Positions 35,135-43,462 of a stretch of DNA of 64,000 nt are shown one piece after another; position 1 is the first letter of the stretch; each line of letters begins with the position of its first letter. A program made the position numbers and the translations under genes. The stretch comes from Bacteroidales bacterium (GTDB taxonomy: Bacteria > Bacteroidota > Bacteroidia > Bacteroidales > VadinHA17). The notes under the pieces were generated by a model. The model worked only from the letters and a program-made list of their open reading frames with translations, did not search any database and was not told the origin of the DNA. Location of the stretch: NCBI GenBank assembly GCA_025454795.1, contig JALONT010000004.1, positions 1 through 64,000 on the forward strand, given 5' to 3'.

Positions 35135-36679
35135 ATGAATTGCAATAAATCAAAACTCAACTTCTCTTTCCTGTAGAAACTGAAGGAAGTGATCCTTTTA
35201 GCTAAGTTATTTATTTTAATTCCTATATCCATGACTACTGTTTCGGCACAAATTTCAAGAGATGAGGTTCCCATGATCGGGGCTGAATTATTTATTGAAC
35301 CCGGACAGACACCTGATGAGATGAATACCTGGTTTCAAAGAATGAAAGAAGGCGGAATGACAATAACACGGATCCGCATGTTTGAAACTTATATGCATAA
35401 GCCAGATGGAACATGGGATTTTAGCTTATTTGATCAGGCTTTTATGGTTGCTGAAAAATTCAATATTAAAGTATATGCTAATTTATTCCCGGCTACTTCT
35501 TTTTCTGATCTTGGCGGATTCAAGTTTCCCAGGGATGAGGAACATCTAACATCTATCTCTGAATATATTAAAAATCTGGTTCCTCATTTTAAGGAATTTA
35601 GCTCGTTATACGGTTGGGTCCCGATTAATGAGCCGGGAATTGACGGTATCCCGGAAGGGATATTTACGCAAAACAAATTTAAAGAATGGAGGGACAATCA
35701 GCCGGCCAATGTTTATAATAGCAAAGGTTTTGAACATTTCAATTTTGAGGATGACCGTTTTCTCCTGGATTATAATACCTGGTTTTTAAAATGGCTGATC
35801 GATGAAATCCGTAAGTATGATCAGAAAAGTCCGATACATGTGAACACCCATGCCATTTTTAATAATATAACCGTTTATGATTTTCCCGAATGGAGCAAAT
35901 TTCTGACCAGTCTTGGAGGATCGGCACATGCAAGCTGGCATTTTGGCTATTTTAAACGGAATCAATATGGTGCTGCAATGTCAGCAAACGGTGAAATTAT
36001 CCGTTCCGGTGCCGGGAAAATTCCATGGCTGATGACGGAACTGCAGGGAGGTAACAATACTTACAGCGGGGGAAACCCTATGTGTCCAACAAAAGAGGAA
36101 ATCAGTCAATGGTTATGGACCATTATCGGAACTGAAAGTAAAGGTGCAATTTTTTGGTGCCTGAATCCCAAGTCATCAGGTATTGAGGCAGGTGAATGGG
36201 CATTGCTGAATTTCCAGAATGAGCCCTCTGACAGGATGGAAGCTGTCTCAAAAGTTACAGAGATCGTTAATAAAAATACTTCCTTGTTTGCCAAAGCCAG
36301 GATTCCCGGATCAGGCATAAGCGTACTGTATTCCAGGGAAGCGCTCTGGGTTGAAAAGAAATTACAAACAGGTAGTAACGGCCCTTATGAAGGCCGTAAT
36401 GCAGGTGGCGTTATGAAATCGGCTCTGTCATATTTTGAAGCACTTGGTGAAATGGGGATTCAATCTGATTTGAAAGAATTCAGCGAATATGATTTTTCAA
36501 AAAGTGATTTTACCGGAGCTTCAATTATTCTGGCTCACCAGATAGCAATTCACTCCCGATACTGGCAAAATCTTTATGGTTTTGTAGACAAAGGAGGAAA
36601 ACTGATTGTTGACGAACTTACCTCCTATTTTGATGAAAATGCTTTATGTGTTATTAAATGGAAATCTGAATATGAGTAA
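35135..36679 (+). pseudogene. GH42-like glycoside hydrolase, nonsense-interrupted and truncated
   Basis: The natural start is ATG 35135, but codon 14 is TAG (35174-35176), before the signal peptide. The frame then continues without a break (KLKEVILLAKLF... TVSAQ). The body is a clan GH-A beta-galactosidase-like enzyme, with MIGAELFIEPGQTP, the acid/base in PINEPG and the probable nucleophile in MTELQGG. A trimerisation-type domain begins about residue 365. The frame stops at 36679 after VDELTSYFDENA, at only about 500 residues against 700 or more for the family. A displaced frame at 36640-36710 may be the original C-terminus. A GTG at 35189 could still allow translation of a truncated form, but loss of function is likely. 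Confidence 0.75.
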
Positions 36680-36793
36680 CCCTGAATTCGAACCGCTCCT
36701 GTATAAATGACTGTAAAATAAGCTAAAAATACTTAACTCAACAATATTATGTTGGTAATACTTTTTTCTGATGGGGAGACAGATTGTACCTGC

Positions 36794-36823
36794 TTGATAA
36801 TGTAATTTAGAATACTATTTTTG
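36794..36823 (+). promoter_or_regulatory. Consensus promoter ahead of the ROK/SIS genes
   Basis: TTG (36794-36796), 19 nt, then TATTTTTG (36816-36823) is an ideal match to the Bacteroidetes -33/-7 arrangement. It lies 119 nt before the ROK remnant's ATG. The 262-nt gap 36680-36941 holds this promoter and AT-rich sequence but no gene. Confidence 0.55.
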
Positions 36824-36941
36824 CTTATCGGATTTTGAAAAATTTTTCACAAGTACTTCTGTTTAGAATAAGACTAATAAACTATATAAAAAATTTAAAA
36901 ATCCTGTTTTTGGATTTTAAGAGTTTAATCGAATTAAAAGA

Positions 36942-37016
36942 ATGTATTACCTGGGTATTGAAATCGGCGGGACAAAATTTCAGGCTTTAGTTGGCGATCC
37001 CAATGCAAGCTTTTAA
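36942..37016 (+). pseudogene. ROK-family sugar kinase, N-terminal remnant
   Basis: Only 24 codons remain: MYYLGIEIGGTKFQALVGD and a short unrelated tail, then TAA. The first 17 residues are a textbook ROK-kinase phosphate-binding loop (IEIGGTKFQ). The remaining 280 or so residues of the kinase are missing, so an internal deletion has fused its start to the leader of the SIS-domain gene, which begins 34 nt later. ROK kinases often pair with sugar-phosphate isomerases, so the two were probably neighbours in one pathway. Confidence 0.8.
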
Positions 37017-37050
37017 TAATAAATTATTTAAAGATAAAATCTCTATTGTT

Positions 37051-37620
37051 ATGGAAAAATGGATGAAAAATTATGTTGAAATCCTGAACCAGAATTTAAA
37101 TAAAATACCGTTTGATAAAATAAACGAAATTATAAAGATCCTGGGAAAAGCGAATAAAGAAAAAAGACAAATATTTGTTTTCGGAAATGGAGGCAGCGCG
37201 TCAACATCCTCTCATTTCATTACTGATCTTGGAAAGAGTGCTTCAGATAAACTTCCTGATCGTTTTCGCTGTATTTCGTTGAATGATAATACAGCCTGGA
37301 TTACTGCTATCGGGAACGACTACTCATTTGAAGATATTTTTTTATTTCAGCTGAAAAACTATGCGCAACCAGGGGATGTGGTAATGACAATGAGTGTGAG
37401 TGGCAGTTCACCCAACCTGGTAAAAGCTTTTAAATGGGCAAAAGCAAACGGACTGGAAACGATAGCCCTTGTTGGTGGCAAAAAAGGAAAACTTGCGGGT
37501 ATTGCTGATCATGTTGTAGTGATCGATTCAGAACATTACGGAATTGTTGAAGATGCTCATATGGTTATCTCACATCTTCTCTGCTATGCATTTATAGAAC
37601 ATCCCGAAGTTATTAAATGA
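37051..37620 (+). CDS. SIS-domain sugar-phosphate isomerase, GmhA-like
   Basis: A 189-residue SIS-domain protein with a GmhA-like pattern: FVFGNGGSASTSSHF (phosphate-binding loop near residue 50), SVSGSSPNLVKAF near residue 115 and a late EDAHMVISHLLCYAF with possible metal ligands. It should isomerise or bind a phosphosugar; sedoheptulose-7-phosphate is the family's best-known substrate, but the neighbourhood suggests another sugar. The start MEKWMKN at 37051 was preferred because the longer frame reads through the ROK remnant. Its TGA overlaps the ATG of the following sulfatase pseudogene by 4 nt. It appears intact. Confidence 0.82.
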   Translation: MEKWMKNYVEILNQNLNKIPFDKINEIIKILGKANKEKRQIFVFGNGGSASTSSHFITDLGKSASDKLPDRFRCISLNDNTAWITAIGNDYSFEDIFLFQLKNYAQPGDVVMTMSVSGSSPNLVKAFKWAKANGLETIALVGGKKGKLAGIADHVVVIDSEHYGIVEDAHMVISHLLCYAFIEHPEVIK

Positions 37621-38998
37621 ATCCGTATATGCCATCTATAAGTCTTTTTTCAGTAGCCGTAAGCCTGGGTCTTTTGCCCCTTATTTCATGCGCGAGGCAA
37701 CCGGACGATCAAAAACCCAATATAATCTTCATCCTTGCCGATGATTTTGGATGGGCCCAGACAGGTGTCTATGGAAGTGATTATTATCATACACCAAATA
37801 TTGACCGCCTTGCTGCAGAAGGAATGCGTTTCACCAATGCTTATGCAGCCTGTTCAGTTTCTTCACCTACCAGGGCAAGCATTATGACCGGAAAATACCC
37901 GGCACGATTACATCTGACTGATTTTATAGCAGGCAATAACAGAAACGACTATCCCCTATCCCAGCCCGACTGGTAAAAGTTTCTACGACTTGAAGAGGTT
38001 ACTCTGGCTGAAATGATCAAAGAGCAGGGTTACAAAACAGCAATATTTAGTAAATGGCATCTTAGCGTGACAAAGTTCGGACCCGAAAGTCTCCCATTTA
38101 ATCCAGACAAACAAGGCTTTGATGAACATTTCGTTATTGATAAACCAAACAGGACAACCGATCCTGAACGTGATCCGCACAGGTCAGATTCCATTGGTAA
38201 TAGGTCGGTAGAATTTCTCCGGGAAAATGCCGGAAATCCATTCTTTCTGTTCGTAAGTTTCAGCGCTATTCACAATCCGCTGATGGAAAAAGCCGGTTCA
38301 ATAGCCTCGTGGAGAAAGGTCTCCGGAAGTGATGAACCGGAGAATAATCCTGTAATTGCTGCAATGCTGTCGAGAATGGACAGGAATATAGGCAAAATAA
38401 TGGATGCTGTTGCCGGGTTAATCTGGGAAAGAATACAATAATTATCTTTTTCTCGGATAATGGAGGACTGGGAAGTGATGCAAAACAGACACCCCTGCGT
38501 AAAGGGAAAGGCTGGCTTTATGAAGGAGGTATACGTGTGCCTCTGATTATAAGATGGCCGGGAGTTGTTAAAGAAGGTTCGGTAAGTTCAGAGATTGTAT
38601 CCTCTATCGATTTTATGCCCACCTTTTGTGATTTATTAAATGTGGATAAAATACCCGATGTTGACGGAATAAGTTTACTGTCTCATCTTAAAACCAGAGT
38701 TCCTTTGCCGGAAAGAAATCTTTTCTGGCATTATCCACACTACCATAATGGACCTCCCTGCGGCGCTGTCAGAAGTGGCAGATGGAAACTTATCGAATGG
38801 TATGAAAATAGTCTTCTTGAGACAGGAAAGCCGGCATTCGAGTTATATGACTTGGAAAATGATATCAGCGAATCTGTTAGCCTGGCAGATAGTTTGAAAA
38901 CTTTAACCATGAAGTTGGCGGGTGATTTGCAAAGGTGGAGGGAAGCTGTATATGCACAAATGCCTGTTCCGAATGCAAAATATTTTGAAAAAGAATGA
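37617..38998 (+). pseudogene. Third sulfatase, broken by a stop codon and a frameshift
   Basis: Encoded as a lipoprotein (LISC, Cys25) with a sulfatase N-terminus (IIFILADDFGWAQ) and a serine-type motif SSPTR in SVSSPTRASIMTGK. An in-frame TAA at 37974-37976 interrupts it after SQPDW; the same frame resumes as KFLRLEEVTLAE. A second lesion, loss of one base near 38418-38425, shifts the frame. The +1-displaced frame continues as GKNTIIIFFSDNGGLGSDA and runs to 38998. Restoring one base and one codon recovers a family-length protein of about 460 residues. It overlaps the SIS stop codon (ATGA). Confidence 0.9.
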
Positions 38999-39113
38999 AA
39001 TTAGAAGAAGACTATATAAGAAATATGGATACGAAATCAATTCGACACATTTTGAAATTGGTTCGGCAGAGATGATAGTTAAACAGGCATTAAGAATACT
39101 TAACGATTTATAA
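38995..39113 (+). pseudogene. Unidentified gene remnant
   Basis: An ATG overlapping the sulfatase stop opens a 26-codon frame (MKLEEDYIRNMDTKS...) that ends at a TGA. Another frame across the same bases carries a protein-like C-terminus (YGYEINSTHFEIGSAEMIV, then a short helix) ending at TAA 39111-39113. Together they look like the two ends of a gene that lost its middle. I do not recognise the family. Confidence 0.45.
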
Positions 39114-39116
39114 AAT

Positions 39117-39673
39117 ATGAAACAGATCTTTTGCGGTTTAAGTAAAAATCATTCATACTTTTAAGGCCATTTCCCTATTATTAGTGGTCTCATTAATTTC
39201 TTTTAACAGGATTAATGCATAAAAGCAGAATGACCTTGATGTATTAAGGAATTACTGGCTCCATTATACTGATGCTTCTAATTCTCTGTATCACTATCTG
39301 ACAGGGGAAGCATATAAAATGCTGGAAACAAGAGCAGCAAGTGTAGGTAAACTTCAGAATATTGACGAGTGGCGGAAAAGACAGGCAGAAGTATTGATCG
39401 TTTTTATTATCCGGGTTTTGTTCAGAACCTGGTTCCGGGAGCCCTTTCAGCATACGATCTTCAGGACCTTGCAGCCACTCTGGCACCAAGGAGATTATTG
39501 CTGGTGGGCACAACAGATGGAAATGGGAAAAAACTGATCAGGAAAGCATTGATAATGATCTCGCAATAATCAAAAAAACTTATCAATCAAAAAATGCCAG
39601 CCGACAGTTAAGTATTGAATCACCGGAATCAACTGAGAGGACTTATAATCTTTTTTTGGAATGTATAAAATAA
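39117..39673 (+). pseudogene. Alpha/beta-hydrolase esterase (acetylxylan-esterase-like), decayed
   Basis: ATG 39117 opens a frame that shifts near 39160. A signal peptide (FKAISLLLVVSLISFNRINA) then meets TAA at 39220-39222. After the stop the frame continues as YWLHYTDASNSLYHYLTG and KLQNIDEWRKRQAEV, typical of the N-terminus of large Bacteroidetes carbohydrate esterases. Near 39395-39405 it jumps to C-terminal sequence in another frame (VPGALSAYDLQDLAATLAPR), and the final tail uses yet another frame to TAA 39671-39673. Several hundred central codons, including the nucleophile serine region, are missing. Confidence 0.7.
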
Positions 39674-39684
39674 GTTATCTGTCT

Positions 39685-41613
39685 TTACCTGGTAAAAAGA
39701 TCAGGTTCCTTCCACATCAGCAGGTGCTTGTCGTCCATGATTATCTTATTATGATCGAGAAGCCAGCGTAACACCTTCATACTTTTTTCCTCCGGATAAG
39801 TGATCCTGCTTATCAGTTCCTGTGCATCCAGTTTTGTTTCAGCAAGTATCTCCTTTATTTCTTCAAGAATAAGATCAAATTCATATTTGCTCAGGTCAAG
39901 TTCATTCCTTTCACGGCATACATCGCAGGAGCCGCACCGGTCTGCCTCCTCTCCGAAATAATCAAGAAGGGTAACAGATCTGCATTTGGTGTTGTAATCT
40001 GCAAAATCGATCATTTTGTTCAACCGGATGATATATTTCTCCTTCACCTGGAGATAGTTCTCCGGAGATATCTTCAGAGCTTTTCTTTCGAGCCTCTCTT
40101 CGGTAAATATTACCAGAGCAGTTTTTTTACCCGGGATAAACTTTATTATATTTAGTGTTGAAAGTTTCACAAGGAACCTGTAAATGACATCCCTGGTCAG
40201 TGCTGATTTTTTTGCAAGTGTCTCTTCGTTTATTGCCACAAACTCTGAGAACATTCCCGAATAGGATCTCAGGAGAAGTTTTATGAATCCGTCAAAAGAT
40301 TCGTTGGCAACCTGGAATTTGTAAAGATCATCGCGTCCTACAATAAAATGCACCCTCGACGGATTGTTTATCTCTTCAGTGAATTCAATGTATCCTTCCC
40401 TTTGAAGAAATACAAGGCTGTTGTACGTTTCAATTACAGGAAGACGATATTTTGAAACAAAACCCTGCATGCTGAAATCAAATACACTATCTTTTCCTGC
40501 CCCCTGTGGCACCTGGAGAAAATTGCAGAGAGCCTCATATATGTCCTTGATTTTCTCAACAGGAGGAAATCTGCGTTTTATCGATTCTTCCATCCTGCTC
40601 TTATCGGAAGTCGAATAGAGAAGAACAGCATATGCCGGTTTACCATCGCGCCCGGCTCTCCCGCTCTCCTGGAAGTATTCTTCGATGGAGTCCGGCATTT
40701 CCCAGTGGATCACGAACCTGACTTCTGCTTTATCAATACCCATTCCGAATGCATTTGTCGCAACTATCACACGTGTCTCACCTGTAGTCCAGGATGTCTG
40801 CTTCTTATCCCGGAGTTCAGATGGAAGTCCTGCATGGTAAAAATCGGCACTGATACCATTTGCAACAAGAAGCTCTGCAATCTCTTTGCACCTTTTTCTG
40901 CTGCGGACATAAACTATTCCGCTGCCGTTAACCTTATGAAGGGTTTTAAGAAGATACGTGCCCTTATCCTCTGCACTTCTAACGAGGTATGAGATATTTT
41001 TACGCTCAAAGCTTGTCCGCAGAACATTTTTTTCCCTGAATCCCAGGTTTTTCATTATATCATCAATCACAACCGGGATTGCAGACGCAGTAAGCGCAAG
41101 GAAAGGGACCTTTTCTGATATCAACCCGCGTATCGATGAAATTTTCAGGTATGATGGTCTGAAATCATAACCCCACTGTGAAATGCAATGCGCTTCATCA
41201 ACTGCCACAAGGTTAAGGTTAAGACGCGGAAGCCTGGTCTGGAATATCCTGGTTGCAATCCTTTCGGGAGATATGTACAGGAATTTATAGTTGCCGTAAA
41301 TTGAATTTTCCAGAGCAATATCAATCTCTTCTGCCGACATGCCGGAATGTACTGCCAGAGATTTAATTTCCAGGCTGTTAAGACGATTTACCTGGTCCTT
41401 CATCAGTGCAATAAGTGGAGTTATTACAAGACATATTCCCTCTTTCGCAAGTGCCGGCACCTGGAATGTAATTGATTTGCCACCACCTGTTGGCATAAGT
41501 CCAAGCGTATCCTTTCCTTCTGCAATGGATCTTATGATTTCTTCCTGCAGAGGTTTGAAGGATGTATATCCCCAGTATTTTGTCAGGACCTGCCTGTAGG
41601 GTTCAATATTCAT
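39685..41613 (-). CDS. recQ: ATP-dependent DNA helicase RecQ
   Basis: A 642-residue 3'-5' superfamily 2 helicase for recombination and replication repair. Walker A is MPTGGGKS (residues about 40-47), with VDEAHCISQWGYDFRP (DEAH), LTASA and the motif VI region QESGRAGRDG. A zinc-binding domain has CRSVTLLDYFG, CGSCDVC. A winged-helix region follows. No HRDC domain is evident; the protein ends after a short helical tail, as in the shorter RecQ forms. Its 3' end lies 12 nt from the esterase pseudogene. Confidence 0.94.
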   Translation of the reverse strand: MNIEPYRQVLTKYWGYTSFKPLQEEIIRSIAEGKDTLGLMPTGGGKSITFQVPALAKEGICLVITPLIALMKDQVNRLNSLEIKSLAVHSGMSAEEIDIALENSIYGNYKFLYISPERIATRIFQTRLPRLNLNLVAVDEAHCISQWGYDFRPSYLKISSIRGLISEKVPFLALTASAIPVVIDDIMKNLGFREKNVLRTSFERKNISYLVRSAEDKGTYLLKTLHKVNGSGIVYVRSRKRCKEIAELLVANGISADFYHAGLPSELRDKKQTSWTTGETRVIVATNAFGMGIDKAEVRFVIHWEMPDSIEEYFQESGRAGRDGKPAYAVLLYSTSDKSRMEESIKRRFPPVEKIKDIYEALCNFLQVPQGAGKDSVFDFSMQGFVSKYRLPVIETYNSLVFLQREGYIEFTEEINNPSRVHFIVGRDDLYKFQVANESFDGFIKLLLRSYSGMFSEFVAINEETLAKKSALTRDVIYRFLVKLSTLNIIKFIPGKKTALVIFTEERLERKALKISPENYLQVKEKYIIRLNKMIDFADYNTKCRSVTLLDYFGEEADRCGSCDVCRERNELDLSKYEFDLILEEIKEILAETKLDAQELISRITYPEEKSMKVLRWLLDHNKIIMDDKHLLMWKEPDLFTR

Positions 41614-41658
41614 TTTTGTTTAAGTCAAAGAAATAAATAATAATTGTGAAACAATTTA

Positions 41659-41820
41659 AACCCACCACCCCCCCTGACAATGATGTCAGAGGTACTTCCC
41701 GCCAAAGCGGGACAGGCTCTCCTCTGAAGAGGAGGAGAAAGTTATGATACTATATATCAACACTTTCCCCTCCTTTCTGAAGGAGGGGTGTCCCAACCGA
41801 AGTGTTGGGACGGGGTGGTT
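41659..41820. repeat. Long imperfect inverted repeat (MITE- or REP-doublet-like)
   Basis: About 160 bp between recQ and guaB begins AACCCACCACCCC and ends GGGGTGGTT. The arms align in inverted orientation (left CTCCTC..AGGAGGAGAAAG; right CTTTCCCCTCC..GGAGGGG). They contain local hairpins: CTGACA/TGTCAG, CCCGC/GCGGG, CTCCTCT/AGAGGAG, CCCCTCCTT/AAGGAGGGG and GTCCCAAC/GTTGGGAC. No ORF. The rest of this 349-nt gap (to 41962) is AT-rich and holds the likely guaB promoter. Confidence 0.75.
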
Positions 41821-41962
41821 ATAACCTTTTCATTGATCTAAAACCTTATCTTACAAAAATAGTAACTGTAATTCAATTTTTTATGGCACTTAAGATATTG
41901 AATCTTTTATGAGTAACTTATTTTTCGTAATTTGTGCCAGCAAAAACTTAATACCCTTTCCG

Positions 41963-43444
41963 ATGTCATTCTTAGAAGATAAAATATTTTATGAGGGCCT
42001 TACATTTGACGATGTCCTTCTTGTGCCTTCATACTCAGAGGTACTTCCAAGGGAAGTAGATCTGAGCTCATTGTTCTCAAGAAATATAAGGATTAATACA
42101 CCGGTAGTATCGGCTGCCATGGATACGGTTACTGAAGATGAGATGGCAATAGCTATTGCCAGGGAGGGAGGAATAGGTGTCATCCACAAAAATATGAGTA
42201 TCGAAAAACAGGCTGCACAGGTGAAACGGGTTAAAAGGGCTGAGAACGTGATGATACTGGATCCAATAACAATCGGGCTTGATGCTACAGTTGCTGAAGC
42301 AATAAGCCTTATGTCTGAATACGGTATCGGTGGCATACCTGTAATTGATCAGAACGGAATACTAAAAGGTATTGTTACGACAAGGGATCTCAGGTTCGAA
42401 ACTACGCGCAAGCGAAAGATCACCGATGTAATGACGACGAACCTGATAACCACCAATCACCAGACGAACCTCAGTGAAGCAGCCATGATACTTCAGAAAC
42501 ATAAGATTGAAAAGCTGCCAATGGTTGATGAGAATGGTAAACTGACAGGACTGATCACTTACAAGGATATAACCAAGACTAAGGACAGTCCCAATTCGTG
42601 CAAAGACGATAAAGGGCGGCTTAGGGTGGCAGCCGCAGTTGGAATAGCTTCTGACACTATGGAAAGAGCTGATGCCCTGGTAAATGCAAATGTTGATGCC
42701 ATTGTTATTGATACTGCTCACGCTCATACCAAAAGTGTAATCAGGATACTGAAAGAAATTAAGAAACATTATCCGGGAACTGACGTAATAACAGGAAATA
42801 TAGGCACTGCAGAAGCCGCCAGAAAACTGGTCAGTGAAGGTGCTGATGCCGTAAAGGTTGGTATAGGCCCCGGATCAATCTGTACTACAAGGATTATCGC
42901 AGGTGTCGGAATACCACAGCTTTCAGCTATTTACAATGTAGCAAAGGCTATCGAAGGATCAGGAGTTCCGGTGATTGCTGACGGCGGTATCAGGTATTCG
43001 GGTGATATCATAAAGGCAATTGCTGCCGGTGCAGACTCAATAATGGCAGGTTCAATTTTTGCCGGTGTCGAAGAGTCTCCGGGTGAAACGATAATTTACA
43101 ACGGTCGTAAATTCAAAGCCTACAGGGGAATGGGATCAATCGAGGCAATGCAGCAAGGCTCAAAAGACCGCTATTTCCAGGATATGGAGGATGATATTCA
43201 GAAGCTTGTTCCTGAAGGAATTGAAGCAAGAGTGCCATTTAAGGGGTCTCTATCTGAAGTGATTTTTCAAATGATGGGAGGACTGAGAGCAGGAATGGGT
43301 TATGTAGGCGCAAAGAATATTGGCATCCTCAAGAAAGAAGGAAAATTTGTCAGGATAACCAATTCAGGAATCATCGAAAGTCATCCGCATGATGTGTCAA
43401 TTACCCGAGAATCACCGAACTACAGTAGAAAATCAATTGAATAA
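41963..43444 (+). CDS. guaB: Inosine-5'-monophosphate dehydrogenase
   Basis: Oxidises IMP to XMP with NAD+, the committed step of guanine nucleotide synthesis. The 493-residue protein has the TIM barrel split by two CBS domains (about 95-210), the catalytic cysteine in GPGSICTTR, the loop [10 protein letters not shown], and the flap GSKDRYFQ. The start MSFLEDKIF was chosen over a Met 18 codons upstream that yields a non-conserved extension. TAATTTG at 41928-41934, one base shorter than TAnnTTTG, may be its -7 element. It is followed 18 nt later by the envelope-biogenesis genes and is probably co-transcribed. Confidence 0.96.
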   Translation: MSFLEDKIFYEGLTFDDVLLVPSYSEVLPREVDLSSLFSRNIRINTPVVSAAMDTVTEDEMAIAIAREGGIGVIHKNMSIEKQAAQVKRVKRAENVMILDPITIGLDATVAEAISLMSEYGIGGIPVIDQNGILKGIVTTRDLRFETTRKRKITDVMTTNLITTNHQTNLSEAAMILQKHKIEKLPMVDENGKLTGLITYKDITKTKDSPNSCKDDKGRLRVAAAVGIASDTMERADALVNANVDAIVIDTAHAHTKSVIRILKEIKKHYPGTDVITGNIGTAEAARKLVSEGADAVKVGIGPGSICTTRIIAGVGIPQLSAIYNVAKAIEGSGVPVIADGGIRYSGDIIKAIAAGADSIMAGSIFAGVEESPGETIIYNGRKFKAYRGMGSIEAMQQGSKDRYFQDMEDDIQKLVPEGIEARVPFKGSLSEVIFQMMGGLRAGMGYVGAKNIGILKKEGKFVRITNSGIIESHPHDVSITRESPNYSRKSIE

Positions 43445-43462
43445 CCATATAAACCCTTACTT

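Noticed and set aside
35174-37976. Stop-codon reassignment or readthrough in the hydrolase and sulfatase island
   Set aside because: TAG, TAA and TGA all end intact genes across the window. The internal stops occur only together with deletions and frameshifts, so decay explains them.
38415-38441. Programmed frameshift in the third sulfatase
   Set aside because: There is no slippery heptamer or downstream pseudoknot. The gene also carries a nonsense codon, so it is a plain mutation.
31954-39673. Complete polysaccharide utilisation locus
   Set aside because: No SusC/SusD pair, hybrid two-component regulator or anti-sigma gene is in the island, so it cannot be called a full PUL from this window.
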